Assembly: GCA_037127315.1 (NCBI GenBank)
Contig: JBBBDQ010000915.1
Span: 1,148,501-1,212,500 of the forward strand
DNA length: 64,000 bases
Direction of reading: 5' to 3'
From: Ascarosepion bandense
Lineage: Eukaryota; Mollusca; Cephalopoda; Sepiida; Sepiidae
The position numbers were made by a program, and so were the translations under genes. This document shows, piece after piece, positions 36,292-45,849 of this stretch (position 1 is the first letter of the stretch; each line of letters begins with the position of its first letter). Below the pieces are notes generated by a model. It searched no databases. It was not told the origin of the DNA and worked only from the letters and a program-made list of their open reading frames with translations.

Positions 36292-36308
36292 ACACCACAA
36301 TGCCACAC
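33969..36308 (-). pseudogene. Tx1-like LINE ORF2, RT and C-terminal domain (copy B)
   Basis: Frames 36308-36021 and 36105-35047 (one frameshift near 36150) give GEVYAALKKVGSGKSPGLDG, EGYRPITLLNTELKNLAKI, LIHLDQSKAFDRVDH (catalytic Asp), RSVRQGCPLSPLLYALALE and VSAYADDVTTF. Frameshifts near 35050-35110 and again near 34980 lead to the 1-kb frame 34988-33969, which holds FRSFWSWAPGSDYL, SLTWRLARNRLPL, a C-X2-C...H cluster (CERCNLGLEETASH) and ends LFRLNGANLDLIF. The usual last Cys of the C-terminal zinc-like cluster appears to be replaced. Best-preserved Tx1-type RT in the window, but still broken. Confidence 0.85.
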
Positions 36309-37442
36309 ACTCTCTAGGACCTCCTACCGAAACTAATTATGTACAATTTTGTGGGGGCTGGGATGATAAAATAACAAACCCCAATGTTCTTGATGATTCA
36401 AGTATTTACAAAACTAAACAAGACTGATGTTAGTATGGGGAGCCCTCACAGTCTAAATGCGGCAGTGAAAGCGGTTAACTGGATGAAAATACTGCAGGAT
36501 TATAAATAAATATGAATCATTTATACAATTTACAATTACTCACACATCCACTCACACATTTAGACACGATAACAAATACGAAATCATACGCTCGAAACGG
36601 AAAGACATCCCATAGTTACCAGAGAACCACTATCACTGTCACCTTAATGGGGAGGGGATGGGGAATATTAACCAAAGATAAACGGGACAAAAATAAAAGG
36701 TGGGGAGTGGCTATGACCATTCATACCCTAGCTAAGTTAAAATTAATTGTTCAATAAACTAAACGAAAAATGCCTTAAGCTAAACTAACACTGCGCTGGG
36801 CTGATCACGTTTAAAGCAGGTGACCAATCTCCTCTAGCCTAGGTCACCTCCAATTGGAAATCTAATCTAGCCCCTTTCATGCTCACCAAACGCGAAGCAG
36901 TAACCCACCTTTCGCCAAATTTTAATGAAGAGAGGCGCCTCCTTTCCGCCCTGATTTTGATTTTAAGCTGATGCTTAAAAAACAAAACCAGTTGAGAAGA
37001 GGAAAACTTCTTACCTTCATAAAATTCTTTGTGTCGCGTCGTCCAAATCACGACTCTCATAATGCCGAGTAAACACAAGAACACATAGTGTTCATTCTTT
37101 TTCAACTGCGGCACAACATTGCTACAAACAGCACTGACTTCAAGGACAAAAAACTTTCCACCCAAGACGCGAACCATGTAGCCTTCAATTAACTCACACA
37201 ACGGCCGTACGACACTGCAGTGAAAGAAGATGTGGTCCAAAGACTCCACCCCTACACAACAGTGCACGCACTTTGGCGTAAGTGCCAACGCTGCTGCATG
37301 GAGCCTCTAGCCGACCCTGAGAGCCTTCTGCAACACCAGCCAGGTAAGCGATGCCTCGTCGTTATTGAGACACCTACACCCGGGCGCCCAAGGCCAGAGA
37401 GAGCGAAACTCTTCATTCGGCAAATCTAACTCTTCCCTCAGA
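36292..37442 (-). mobile_element. Tx1-like LINE, copy C (3' third only, joined to a Jockey-like LINE)
   Basis: Minus strand: homology to copies A and B starts at 37442, within the EEFRSLWPWAPG region, and runs to a stop at 36839, then about 530 bp of 3' UTR ending at the shared 16-mer (36292-36307). 37106-37440 is very similar to 27530-27865 of copy A. Its 5' limit coincides with the start of Jockey-like sequence in the same orientation. Confidence 0.8.
36839..37288 (-). pseudogene. Tx1-like LINE ORF2 C-terminal domain (copy C)
   Basis: The frame reads MALTPKCVHCCVGVESLDHIFFHC, a C-X2-C...H-X4-C cluster typical of L1/Tx1 C-termini, then VVIWTTRHKEF, LFFKHQLKIKIRA and ends SMKGARLDFQLEVT. The internal Met is only where the track opens; the natural protein began far upstream. 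The block parallels residues near the end of copy B (FEHQLKIKIRTDW, NGANLDLIF). A frameshift near 37300 separates it from the upstream Tx1 text fused to the Jockey-like ORF. Confidence 0.8.
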
Positions 37443-39556
37443 CCTGGTTTCTGATCGATGCGGGAGTAGATTGTTGTGTCGTCGGCATACATGCCAACTT
37501 GGGATCTAATGGTGTCGGGGAGATCATTAATGTAGATCAGAAATAGCGTGGGACCTAGGATAGAACCTTGAGGGACGCCCGCGTTCGTCTGGTAGTTTTG
37601 GGAGGCATGCCCATTTAATACCACCTTTAATGTGCGGTTAGAGAGGAAGGACTGGATGAGATCAAACAGATGTCCAGTTATCCCATAGCTCCGCAGTTTG
37701 CACAAGAGGCCAGCATGCCAGACCCTGTCGAATGCTTTGGAGATATCCAAGGCAACGGTTCGGGCTTCACCATTTTTGTCGAGTGCCTGGTATATGTACT
37801 CGGTAATGGTCGTTAGCATATCAGCAGTAGACCTGGTGAAGCGAAACCCATACTGTTTGTCAGAGAGAAGCCCGTTGGTCATAAGGTGCTGAATCACCTC
37901 GGCGTTGATAATGGCTTCGAAAACTTTGCCAAAGATTGGAAGGAGACTAATAGGACGGTAATTGGCGGGGTCTGAGGGTTCGCCAGAATTCTTAAATATA
38001 GGTACTACGCAGGAGGACTTCCAACAGGCAGGAAAGCAGGAAGCAGATAGGCAGAGGTTATAGAGTTTAGAGAGGACAGAGGAGAGTTCTGGGGCACATT
38101 TCTTCAGTACTATGACTGGGATTCCGTCACCGCCGCTCGCTTTGTGTGGGTCAAGTTGCGCAATTATCTTGGCGACCAGCGAGGGTGAAATGTGGACGTT
38201 ATTTAGTTGAGCCTTAGTTCTGGGTGGAAAGTCTGGTGTAAGTATTCCTAACGAGTCCAGTGTCGAATTGGTTGAGAATTTATGGGCAAAGCATTCAGCC
38301 TTATCGGCTGGGGAGGTGAGAACTTCAAATTCATTGATTAGTGGGGGTATTGAAGTCTTGTTCCTGCTGAGCACGCTTTTGCAGAGACGCCAGTAATCTT
38401 TGGAGCCAAACTTAGAGGATGCTATGCGTTGCCTAATTCTGGTAGCAAACGCCCTCTTGGCTTCGTTCAGTACTTTTTTACACTTGTTCCGTGCTGAGGT
38501 GAAAAGGCGCCTGTTTTGGTTCGACGAGCAGCTTCGATAGAGCCGGAAGAAATGGTTCCGGTGGGCAATAGCGGCCGAGCAAGCGGGTGAGAACCAGGGG
38601 GACGAATTAGGTTTTAGTTGGAATTTTCTGGCAGGGATAAAAGCATCTATGCCAGCCTTAACCCATGAGGAGACTTCGGAGGCACAGTCTTCGACAGGAA
38701 GATCAAAGACGTTGTTCCAGGGGACGTCGCAGAGGAAGTCCCTGAACGAGTCCCAGTCGGCTCTTTGGTAGCAGTATGATATTCTGCTGGTCTGGTTTTC
38801 TTGGGTAGAGTTAGTGTGGATTGATATGTTTACGGAGACTACCGCGTGGTCAGAGTTTCCAAGGGGGCAGAGTTGCCTGGTAGTGCAGGAGTCTGGGATG
38901 GAGGTAAAACAAATGTCGAGTAAAGAGTCCCTTCCGTTAGGGTTTTTAGAGAAACGCGTGGGGAAGTTCACCACTTGCGTTAGAGCTTGGGCTATTGAAA
39001 AGTGCATGGTGCGGATCCCAGCAAGGTGTGTGGCTGAGTTTTCAAGCCACTTGGTGTGGTGGGCGTTAAAATCGCCAAACACAAATATATGGGCAGATGG
39101 GTGAGAAGAAATGGCCCTGTCGATGTTAGTCGAGATGCAATCAAGTAACGTACAGTCAGAGGAGGAGGGGGAGCGGTAGAGGAAGAAGAGATAGCTAACC
39201 GAGCTTAGAAGTGAGAGACGGAAGCACATGAAGGAATGATCAAGGGAATCAAGAGATGTGACCCTGGCTAGGGGGAGTTGTTCGCTGACATATACACCAA
39301 GCCCATGCATATGGACATTGGAGTCCTTCCTGAAGAGAGGAAGGTAACCAGGAACGAACAGCTCTGAAGAGGGGATAGAAGGGTCAAGGTTAGTCTCACA
39401 TATAGCTAAGATATCGGGTGAGTTAGTTAGAAGGAAAGACTCTACACTATTGAAGTTAGTGCGAATACCTCGTATATTTGTGAAGGTAACGCAGATAGGT
39501 TTGGGCGATTTACGACTAGCTGGTTTAGGCTTGCTATTTTGTTTGTTAAATTTCAT
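37307..39556 (-). CDS. Jockey-like endonuclease-reverse transcriptase fused in frame to a Tx1 tail
   Basis: An uninterrupted 749-codon frame. Residues 1-245: AP-like endonuclease with NIRG (27-30), CET (53-55, catalytic Glu), YRSPSS (127-132), GDFNAHH (161-167) and SDH (235-237). Residues 470-705: RT with ANYRPISLL (531-539), LDISKAFDRVW (603-613), GVPQGSILGPTLFLIYIND (660-678) and MYADDTTIYS (689-698), catalytic Asp residues kept. After residue 705 the text switches to LREELDLPNEEFRSLW, Tx1-like, and ends at 749. The Jockey thumb and 3' UTR are therefore missing. The ATG at 39556 precedes a Lys-rich leader and is plausible. An open frame this long means the element is young or was intact until recently. 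It is a chimeric retroelement ORF, not a host gene. Confidence 0.85.
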   Translation of the reverse strand: MKFNKQNSKPKPASRKSPKPICVTFTNIRGIRTNFNSVESFLLTNSPDILAICETNLDPSIPSSELFVPGYLPLFRKDSNVHMHGLGVYVSEQLPLARVTSLDSLDHSFMCFRLSLLSSVSYLFFLYRSPSSSDCTLLDCISTNIDRAISSHPSAHIFVFGDFNAHHTKWLENSATHLAGIRTMHFSIAQALTQVVNFPTRFSKNPNGRDSLLDICFTSIPDSCTTRQLCPLGNSDHAVVSVNISIHTNSTQENQTSRISYCYQRADWDSFRDFLCDVPWNNVFDLPVEDCASEVSSWVKAGIDAFIPARKFQLKPNSSPWFSPACSAAIAHRNHFFRLYRSCSSNQNRRLFTSARNKCKKVLNEAKRAFATRIRQRIASSKFGSKDYWRLCKSVLSRNKTSIPPLINEFEVLTSPADKAECFAHKFSTNSTLDSLGILTPDFPPRTKAQLNNVHISPSLVAKIIAQLDPHKASGGDGIPVIVLKKCAPELSSVLSKLYNLCLSASCFPACWKSSCVVPIFKNSGEPSDPANYRPISLLPIFGKVFEAIINAEVIQHLMTNGLLSDKQYGFRFTRSTADMLTTITEYIYQALDKNGEARTVALDISKAFDRVWHAGLLCKLRSYGITGHLFDLIQSFLSNRTLKVVLNGHASQNYQTNAGVPQGSILGPTLFLIYINDLPDTIRSQVGMYADDTTIYSRIDQKPGLREELDLPNEEFRSLWPWAPGCRCLNNDEASLTWLVLQKALRVG

Positions 39557-39590
39557 GCTGGTTATAGTTGTGGATAGAGAGAGGTCTAGA
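37442..39590 (-). mobile_element. Jockey/CR1-like LINE, 5' half (copy J3)
   Basis: Same family as copy J1 (680-2035): the overlapping RT region is nearly the same protein. J3 has the 5' half and lacks the 3' end. LINEs usually lose 5' sequence, so a 3' cut at a clean junction with another LINE in the same orientation points to template switching. The 5' boundary is set only to just past the ATG; the leader may extend toward 40.7 kb. Confidence 0.8.
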
Positions 39591-39599
39591 GTAGGGTCA

Positions 39600-40060
39600 G
39601 ATGGTCGTTAATTGCAGCAGGTGAAGGATGGAGAATGGCGCCGCCTGCAGCATAATGTGGCCTCGGGGTTGCCCATCGGAAATTCATGCAGGGACGCCCG
39701 TCCATGCGCGAAATGGCACTACAGGAACCCCGATATTATTCAACTGTTGATCAGAGCAGCCTCTCGAGACGCTACGCAAGAGTTCGGGCTCCTAACTACC
39801 AGTCGGAAGCAGCAACCAGGAAACTGCCAACCCGGTACCCTCAGAATGAAGATACTTTGCCACCATACTCACCAACTGCAAAAAGCTTCCAGCCGAACCG
39901 ACATAAAGACCGAAAAAGAGAGAGATGAACCGGGAACCCCTTCCTAAACAAGAAACAAGGCAATCACCTCTACTCCTGTCCAAAAGAAGTGGGTGGAGTG
40001 TGAGACCGGGCGATAGAAGGTACTATCTACTCCAATTAAAAAAAAGAATAAATGTGTGAC
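39600..40060 (+). other. Unassigned coding-like segment upstream of J3
   Basis: GC-richer than its right flank. The plus strand has an 80-codon frame (39686-39928) with SLSRRYARVRAPNY, LPPYSPTAKSF (a PPxY motif) and a basic end RHKDRKRER. No family recognised. It could be LINE leader sequence read antisense, or a piece of another retroelement. A purine-rich run and A-rich DNA follow. Confidence 0.35.
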
Positions 40061-40092
40061 TGAAGTTAATTAAGTTTTAACTTAGTATAAGT

Positions 40093-40706
40093 CAAACCTA
40101 AATTTGATAATTAAGAACAATTTACACAAAAATTAGGCAGAAAAGATAAGAACCGAAAAAAATAAAATAAAAAATACAAATGAAAATAAATAATTCAAAA
40201 AATAATAAAAAATAAGATCACACTGGCTAAACTTACCAAGTTGCAGGCTGGCTGACAGAAAAAAGTTAAGAAAATTTCAAAAATTATCTTCATTTTGTTT
40301 CTTCTATACAGTTCTGGAGAGTTCTGGAGAGTTCTGGAGAGATTAAGTTACCTTAAGTAAGCAGTAACAGACAGTAGTGTGATGGAGGGGGGATCACCTC
40401 CAAGCCATGTGTCCAGTTAGCAAGGGAATGACAGAGAACAATAAAATATAAAAAAACAAACATGGCCGGTCTTAGAATTCCTACATATAACCAAAACCCT
40501 AATATACCAAACCTAAATTTGATAATTAAGAACAATTTACACAAAAATTAGGCAGAAAAGATAAGAACCGAAAAAAATAAAATAAAAAAATACAAATGAA
40601 AATAAATAATTCAAAAAATAATAAAAAATAAGATCACACTGGCTAAACTCACCAAGTTGCAGGCTGGCTGACAGAAAAAAGTTAAGAAAATTTCAAAAAT
40701 TATCTT
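40093..40706. repeat. Near-identical ~198-bp direct repeat, 415 bp apart
   Basis: 40093-40290 and 40508-40706 differ by one substitution (CTTACC against CTCACC) and one A insertion. The spacer holds three tandem copies of GTTCTGGAGAG near 40311-40340 and a GGGGGGATCACCTCC segment. On the minus strand this lies upstream of the J3 ORF, where LINE promoter monomers would be. It may instead be a recent segmental duplication. Confidence 0.9.
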
Positions 40707-40709
40707 AAA

Positions 40710-41225
40710 GAGCGAACAAATAGGTAAAATAAAGAAGTTAAACATTCGGATGAAACGAAAGGGAAGTCGTAAGACGAATCAATATGATAAAGCGGTTTAT
40801 GTTATTTTATTTTATATGTATATCTTCTCTTTTTCAAAAAGTCACCTCGTCTTGGCCGTATGTAGGAAGATCAGTATAACCAAGCATACCCGATCTATGA
40901 CATCGAATAGCCAAAGTGAAGTCTTGATTAATTACCTGTTATGGGTGAACTTATATAATGCATGTCCTAAAGTTAGCAGCAGGTCTTATTTTTGGGTGCG
41001 AGCCTAATACTAATCATATTCGGTTGGGTCACCTATCAAAGAAGTATGTTGTTTATTTAGACCCGAAACTTCTAATGACATGGGAGTAACAACACTGACG
41101 ACCTAGATTCGGCACTTTAAGGTGTATTTTAATAATAATAATAATAATAATCAGTGCGCGATCTTATGGAAATATATATACACGTGTTTGTGTGTGTGTG
41201 TATATCGGGATTATAGTTTTTTTTG
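40710..41225. other. Spacer with (ATA)n and short TA/TG tracts
   Basis: No gene seen. (ATA)n at about 41130-41150 and mixed TA/TG at 41173-41205. An 85-codon frame at 40750-41007 has no motif. Confidence 0.6.
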
Positions 41226-41239
41226 TTTTTTTTTATAAG

Positions 41240-41665
41240 CGTTTCACCCCGAGCAAGGCATGTCACTGCCACTTCTGCACAGGGGGCTACATATAGTGGA
41301 GAAAGGAAGATTAAATATAGGAAATGTCAGAGGGTGGGTGATAGGCGAGTAGGGATACCGAAAATGGTTAAATATAGGAAATGTCAGAGGGTGGGTAATA
41401 GGCGGGTAAGGATACCGAGAATGAGGCTTCGGTAGATGAGTGTTCTAAGAATAATTGGAAGGTAGGGTGATAGGAGGTGTCTATTGACCCTACATTTAAA
41501 CACCTAGAGATTGTAGCTGTCGGGAAAGCAGACTTGTGGAATGGAGTTCCACAGGCGGGAAGCGCGAGAAAAGAAGCTGTTGGAGTATAATTTACGGTTA
41601 CATCTTATCTGTTTAACTGTAAAGGGTGGGCCCTAGTTGCTAATCTTGTATCTCGTGTAAATTCG
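41240..41665 (-). mobile_element. Jockey-like LINE 3' end (copy J4)
   Basis: Minus strand, from the C-terminal region (TTTACAGTTAAACAG near 41620) through the conserved end of the protein to the family 3' tail and A-run at 41221-41245. It carries a private 57-bp tandem duplication (41311-41425) absent from J1. It starts about where the oppositely oriented fragment at 43242-43612 ends in LINE coordinates. Confidence 0.8.
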
Positions 41666-41943
41666 TGCTATGGCTTTTTCGCCCAGCTTGTGGCTAACAC
41701 CCACAAAAAAAAATTTCCTTTATACACATTTATTAGATTTGAGTGCTTTTTGTGAGAATACAACCAAATATTGTGCTTTAAATAGTCAGATATCCTTCGT
41801 GATGAAGCCATCATTTTAATGCGAGTGTGACATCCCCTTGAAAGATGGCTAAACAAGTTGTACAGAAAGATACTAAAACGTTCTCGGCTTGACCAAGCAA
41901 AAAACATCTAGTAAAAACATGTTCGTATGTTATTTTATTACTT

Positions 41944-43240
41944 TATTGGAGATGGAGCATTATATAGATTGCATATTCTATATTGCAGTAATAGAAAACC
42001 AATCGTTTTTTGAAGATGGAACAGTATATATATTCCAGATTCTAGATTTCTGTAATGAGAAATCTATCCTTTTTGGTGAAGGAAAAGTATATAGATTGCA
42101 GATTCTAGATTGCAGTAATAGTAAACCCTTTGGCTTTTGGAGACGGAACAGTATATAGATTTCATATTCTATATTGCAGTAATGATAAACCCACCCTTTT
42201 TTATAGACGGAGTAATACATAGATTGCAGATTTAAATTGCAGTAATAATAAAACCATCCCTTTTTGGAGATGGGCATTATATAGATTGCAGATTCTAGAC
42301 TTCCATAATAGTAAACCCATCATTTTTGGAGACGGATCAGTTTATAGATTGCAGATTCCAGATTGCAGTAATCGTAAACACATCCTTTTTGGCAAACGGA
42401 CAATATATAGATTGCAGATTTTAGATTGCAGTAATCGTAAACCCATCCTTGTTTGGAGAACGAACAATACATAGATTTCAGATTCTAGATTGCATTAATG
42501 GTAAACACATCATTTTTTAGAGACGGAACAGTATATAGATCGCAGATACTAGATTGCAGTAATGCTAAACCCATCCTTCTTTTAACAGGAACAGTATATA
42601 GATTGCAGATTCTAGATTGTAGTAATGGAAAACCTTTACATTTTTGGAAACTGAACCGTATATAGATTCCAGATTCTAGATTGCAATAATGGTAAACCCA
42701 TCCTTTTTTGAAGACGGAACATTATATAGATTGCAGATTCTAGATCACAGCAATGGTAAACCCATCGTTTTTTAGAGACGGAAAAATACATTCTGATCTA
42801 GATTGCAGATTCTAGATTGCAGTAATGGTAAACCTATCCTTTTTGGAGACAGAACAATATATGGATTGCAGATTCTAGATGGCAATAACGGTAAACTGTT
42901 CTTTTTTTTTTTTTGAAACGGAACCGTATATAGATTTCAGATATTTGATTGCAGTAATAGTAAACCCATCTGCTTTTGGAGACGGAGCAGTATATAGACT
43001 GCAGGTTTTAGATTGCAGTAATGGTAAACGCATCCTTTTTTGGAGATTGAACAGTAAATTGATTGCAGATTCTAGACTGCGTTAATGGTAAACTAATGCT
43101 TTTGTGGAGACGGAACAGTATAAAGATTGCAGGTTCTTGATTGCAGTAATGATAAACCCATCCATTTTTGGAGACGGAACGTTATATACATTGCAGATTC
43201 TATATTGCATTACAGTAAACCCATCCTTTCTTAAAGGCAG
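41944..43240 (+). repeat. Minisatellite, ~21 copies of a ~61-bp unit
   Basis: Each unit contains GATTGCAGATTCTAGATTGC, AGTAATGGTAAACCCATCC, a T-run and GGAGACGGAACAGTATATA. Copies differ by a few substitutions and 1-3 nt indels; the period is 60-62 bp. Short frames on both strands simply repeat the unit and are not genes. It ends exactly where LINE coding begins. Confidence 0.95.
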
Positions 43241-43241
43241 A

Positions 43242-43609
43242 ATAGCTAAATCCACTGCAAGGAAGGTTGGGTCACTGTGTCGAGCCAGGATGTTTTTCCT
43301 GTCTGAATCTATCTTACATATATACAAATCAACCATTCGTCCGTTCATGGAGTACTGCTGCCATATATGGTCAGGCGCCCCTGTTAATCTCGGTATTCTT
43401 GACAGGCTCCAAAGAAGAATCAGTAATGTGATAGGTACCGACTTGGCAGCTCAACTCCAGCCACTTTCCCATCTACGGGATGTGGCTTTCCTTCGGCTGT
43501 TCTATAAATACTTTCATGGCTTCTACTTCAACGAACTTAAGTCATTGTTGCCTCTGCAACAGCTATTTACTCGTGCAACCTGACTGGGTCTCACCCATTT
43601 ACAGTTAAA

Positions 43610-43612
<3 letters not shown>
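43242..43612 (+). pseudogene. Jockey-like LINE RT thumb fragment (copy J5)
   Basis: Plus-strand frame from 43242 to the stop at 43582: AKSTARKVGSLCRARMFFL, SILHIYKSTIRPFMEYCCH, IWSGAPVNLGILDRLQRR, and FYKYFHGFYFNELKSL. This is the thumb and following region of the J family, better preserved than in J1. After the stop, a CCATTTACAGTTAAAA segment matches J4 before the CATA repeat starts. The orientation is opposite to J4. Confidence 0.85.
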
Positions 43613-43680
<68 letters not shown>

Positions 43681-43700
43681 TAGATATGTGTGTGTGTGTT
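43611..43700. repeat. (CATA)n(TA)n(TG)n microsatellite
   Basis: CATA repeats at 43611-43635, then a TA run to about 43677 and a short TG/TA tail. It follows directly on the LINE fragment. Confidence 0.95.
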
Positions 43701-43954
43701 TATATATATATATACAAAAGAATAAGAAACGAAAAAATAATTGCAATGTTCAAAACATTAATTTAAAATACTGCTTATTATAAAAATAGAGCAATGAATA
43801 TTTATTTTTTTAGAACATGTACCATCTACAAACTACTACAAAATTGTACATTTTGTTTGGACATTCCAAAAACCATGTCTCATTAGATAGTTATTAATGA
43901 CGGTAATAATGATTTCAAACGGATCTCGATAGGTAAATTCAGAAGTTTATTTGC

Positions 43955-44003
43955 CTGAAGAGAGTTAACATTAGACTCGAAACATGTGTAGCGACGCACA
44001 TAC
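43955..44003 (+). ncRNA. Hammerhead-ribozyme-like core
   Basis: CTGAAGA (43955-43961) fits the core CUGANGA. A four-pair helix GAGT (43962-43965)/ACTC (43975-43978) follows with a G-C closing pair, then GAAA (43979-43982). A third helix ATGTG/CACAT closes around 43984-44001, with mismatches next to the core. Penelope-like elements are known to carry hammerhead motifs. Cleavage competence is doubtful. Confidence 0.45.
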
Positions 44004-44019
44004 CATTATAGACACGTAA

Positions 44020-44755
44020 TATATCATAAAACATGCAAGTAATATTAACAATAATAACAACAATAAATTTACACTTTAAACAAAATGTTCACGGCTTCTA
44101 ACACTTTTTCTTACATTATACTATTTACGCTCTAGCTCTATCTCGATTTTGAGCACTTTACGACAAAAACCGTGGTGGCCAATATATTTGTTTTATCAGT
44201 AAACCACTGATAAAATAACATTCCTGGCACTAAGCATCATCCGAACTTTACACTACATATATATTTTATTCTCACCAGCTCCTCCACTAAATCCTCAAGA
44301 CAAGTTTACAAGTTTCGGGGAACTGAAATACAAGAAAAACTTCATTATTAAGAAAAGTAACACTCCAAACACTTTCGTTATCTTAAACAGTATTGATTAC
44401 AATAAAACAATTTAGAGAAAACATTAAATTCAGAAAACAAAGCAAAAAATAAAATGTCAGCTACCTCATAACACAGTCCAACAAACTGATCAAGGCTAAA
44501 AACGCGGAGATTTGATCTTTCAAACTCGGAGACGCTTTTAGACGTTATCAATGCTAGAGGTTTGGGCATCTTCCGCACAAATAAGACAACAGTACTCCAT
44601 TTTTCATCTTATCTGGATCCTGTAAAAGTGGAAGATAACACTCTTCCAAGTATTACTTACTAGATCGTTGCTTACTGGAGTGGTAAAGTTGCACATGAAC
44701 AAGTGTGCATTCACCTAACTTAATATTTAAAATATTTTATCCAACCATCAAAATG
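44020..44755. other. AT-rich stretch, no gene seen
   Basis: The longest frame is 66 codons. No repeat or domain recognised. Confidence 0.6.
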
Positions 44756-44759
44756 TTCG

Positions 44760-45150
44760 TTATGGTACAGTGGATATCGGTACGGAACGATAAATCGGAG
44801 AGCGATGGTATGGCAATTTAAGTGCCTCTTGGATGTGGCACGAGGACGAAAGAATAGGCCACCCAGTGAAAATCGAAATCACTACTCAGCTGTTGTGATT
44901 CTAGCTAAATAAGCTTGCCAACGTTTACACCACGTCGAAGTGCCCTAATTGCTTTTCTAAGCGCAGAAATGCGGCACAAGGCCAAAACTTTAAGGCACAC
45001 AGTAAGGATCAATCTCACTACACAAATGTAACTATTCTAGACAAGCTTTAAAACCATTGTACCACGTCAATGTGCTCTAAATGAGGTTTAAGTGCAGCTT
45101 AGATACGACACAAGGCCGAAGGTATGGCGCACACTAAACGGTAACTGACT
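44760..45150 (-). repeat. SINE-A head (plus) and two tandem SINE-B copies (minus)
   Basis: 44762-44812 matches the SINE-A head on the plus strand (TGGTACAGTGGATATCGG, then ATCGGAGAGC). From about 44890 to 45150 two minus-strand SINE-B units follow at a spacing of roughly 130-150 bp, each with a GTGGTA/GTGGTG-AAGCTT block, a TTGATCC B-box-like word and GGCCTTGTG (44995 and 45110 areas). Confidence 0.55.
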
Positions 45151-45444
45151 ACAAAATTACGTACTAATCAAAGATATGGTGATCCAATAAAAATCAAGAA
45201 AAATTATAGAATAGCAGAAAGTCTATATATTGACACATTGCTACTTTTATGTATATATAAAAGCTCGAGTAAAATATGAAAAATAGATAACTCTTCTATA
45301 TAGAGTAATGAACATAGAAACCACACACATACATGATAATAATGATGTACATGATAATAATGGCAACATCTATATTCAAACTAACCGTGTCAGTATGAGA
45401 AACCCATTAGTTCCTATATTCTTTTACTATTTTATTATTTTTTT

Positions 45445-45730
45445 TAATCATTTCACCTCGAGCAAGGCGGAAACGCCACTGATGTGCAGGGGGCTACATA
45501 AATGTAAAAAGATTAATTAGAAAAGAGTGAGGAGTACAAACTAGTTAGAAAGGAACAATAGAAAGCTGAGAAATAAGGTGCGATGACAGATACATAGGTG
45601 GAGAGAAAGGGAAGGTTATACGGGGGTGGGCAGAGAGCTAGAGTTCAGTGTTTAGTAGATGAGTATTGACTTTGCATTTAAATTTCTGGAGGTTGTAGCC
45701 GTCAGGAAAGCAAAAATACGGGAGTTGTAA
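45445..45730 (-). mobile_element. Jockey-like LINE 3' end (copy J6)
   Basis: The minus strand reads FPDGYNLQKFKCKVNTHLL, the conserved C-terminal end of the family protein (45710-45650), then 3' UTR and the family 3' tail near 45450-45500, ending in an A-run. Only the last ~280 bp remain. Confidence 0.8.
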
Positions 45731-45849
45731 TATTGAATAAATAACAAAACCGTTTATCATGTACGCGTATAAAAAAAACAAAAAACACCAGTGCGAAGTC
45801 TTGTCTTCTAAACTATTATAGCCAATATACGGAAATATATAAAATAGCA

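Noticed and set aside
41944..43240. CRISPR-like array (regular repeats)
   Set aside because: No unique spacers: the whole 61-bp unit repeats, and the setting is eukaryotic.
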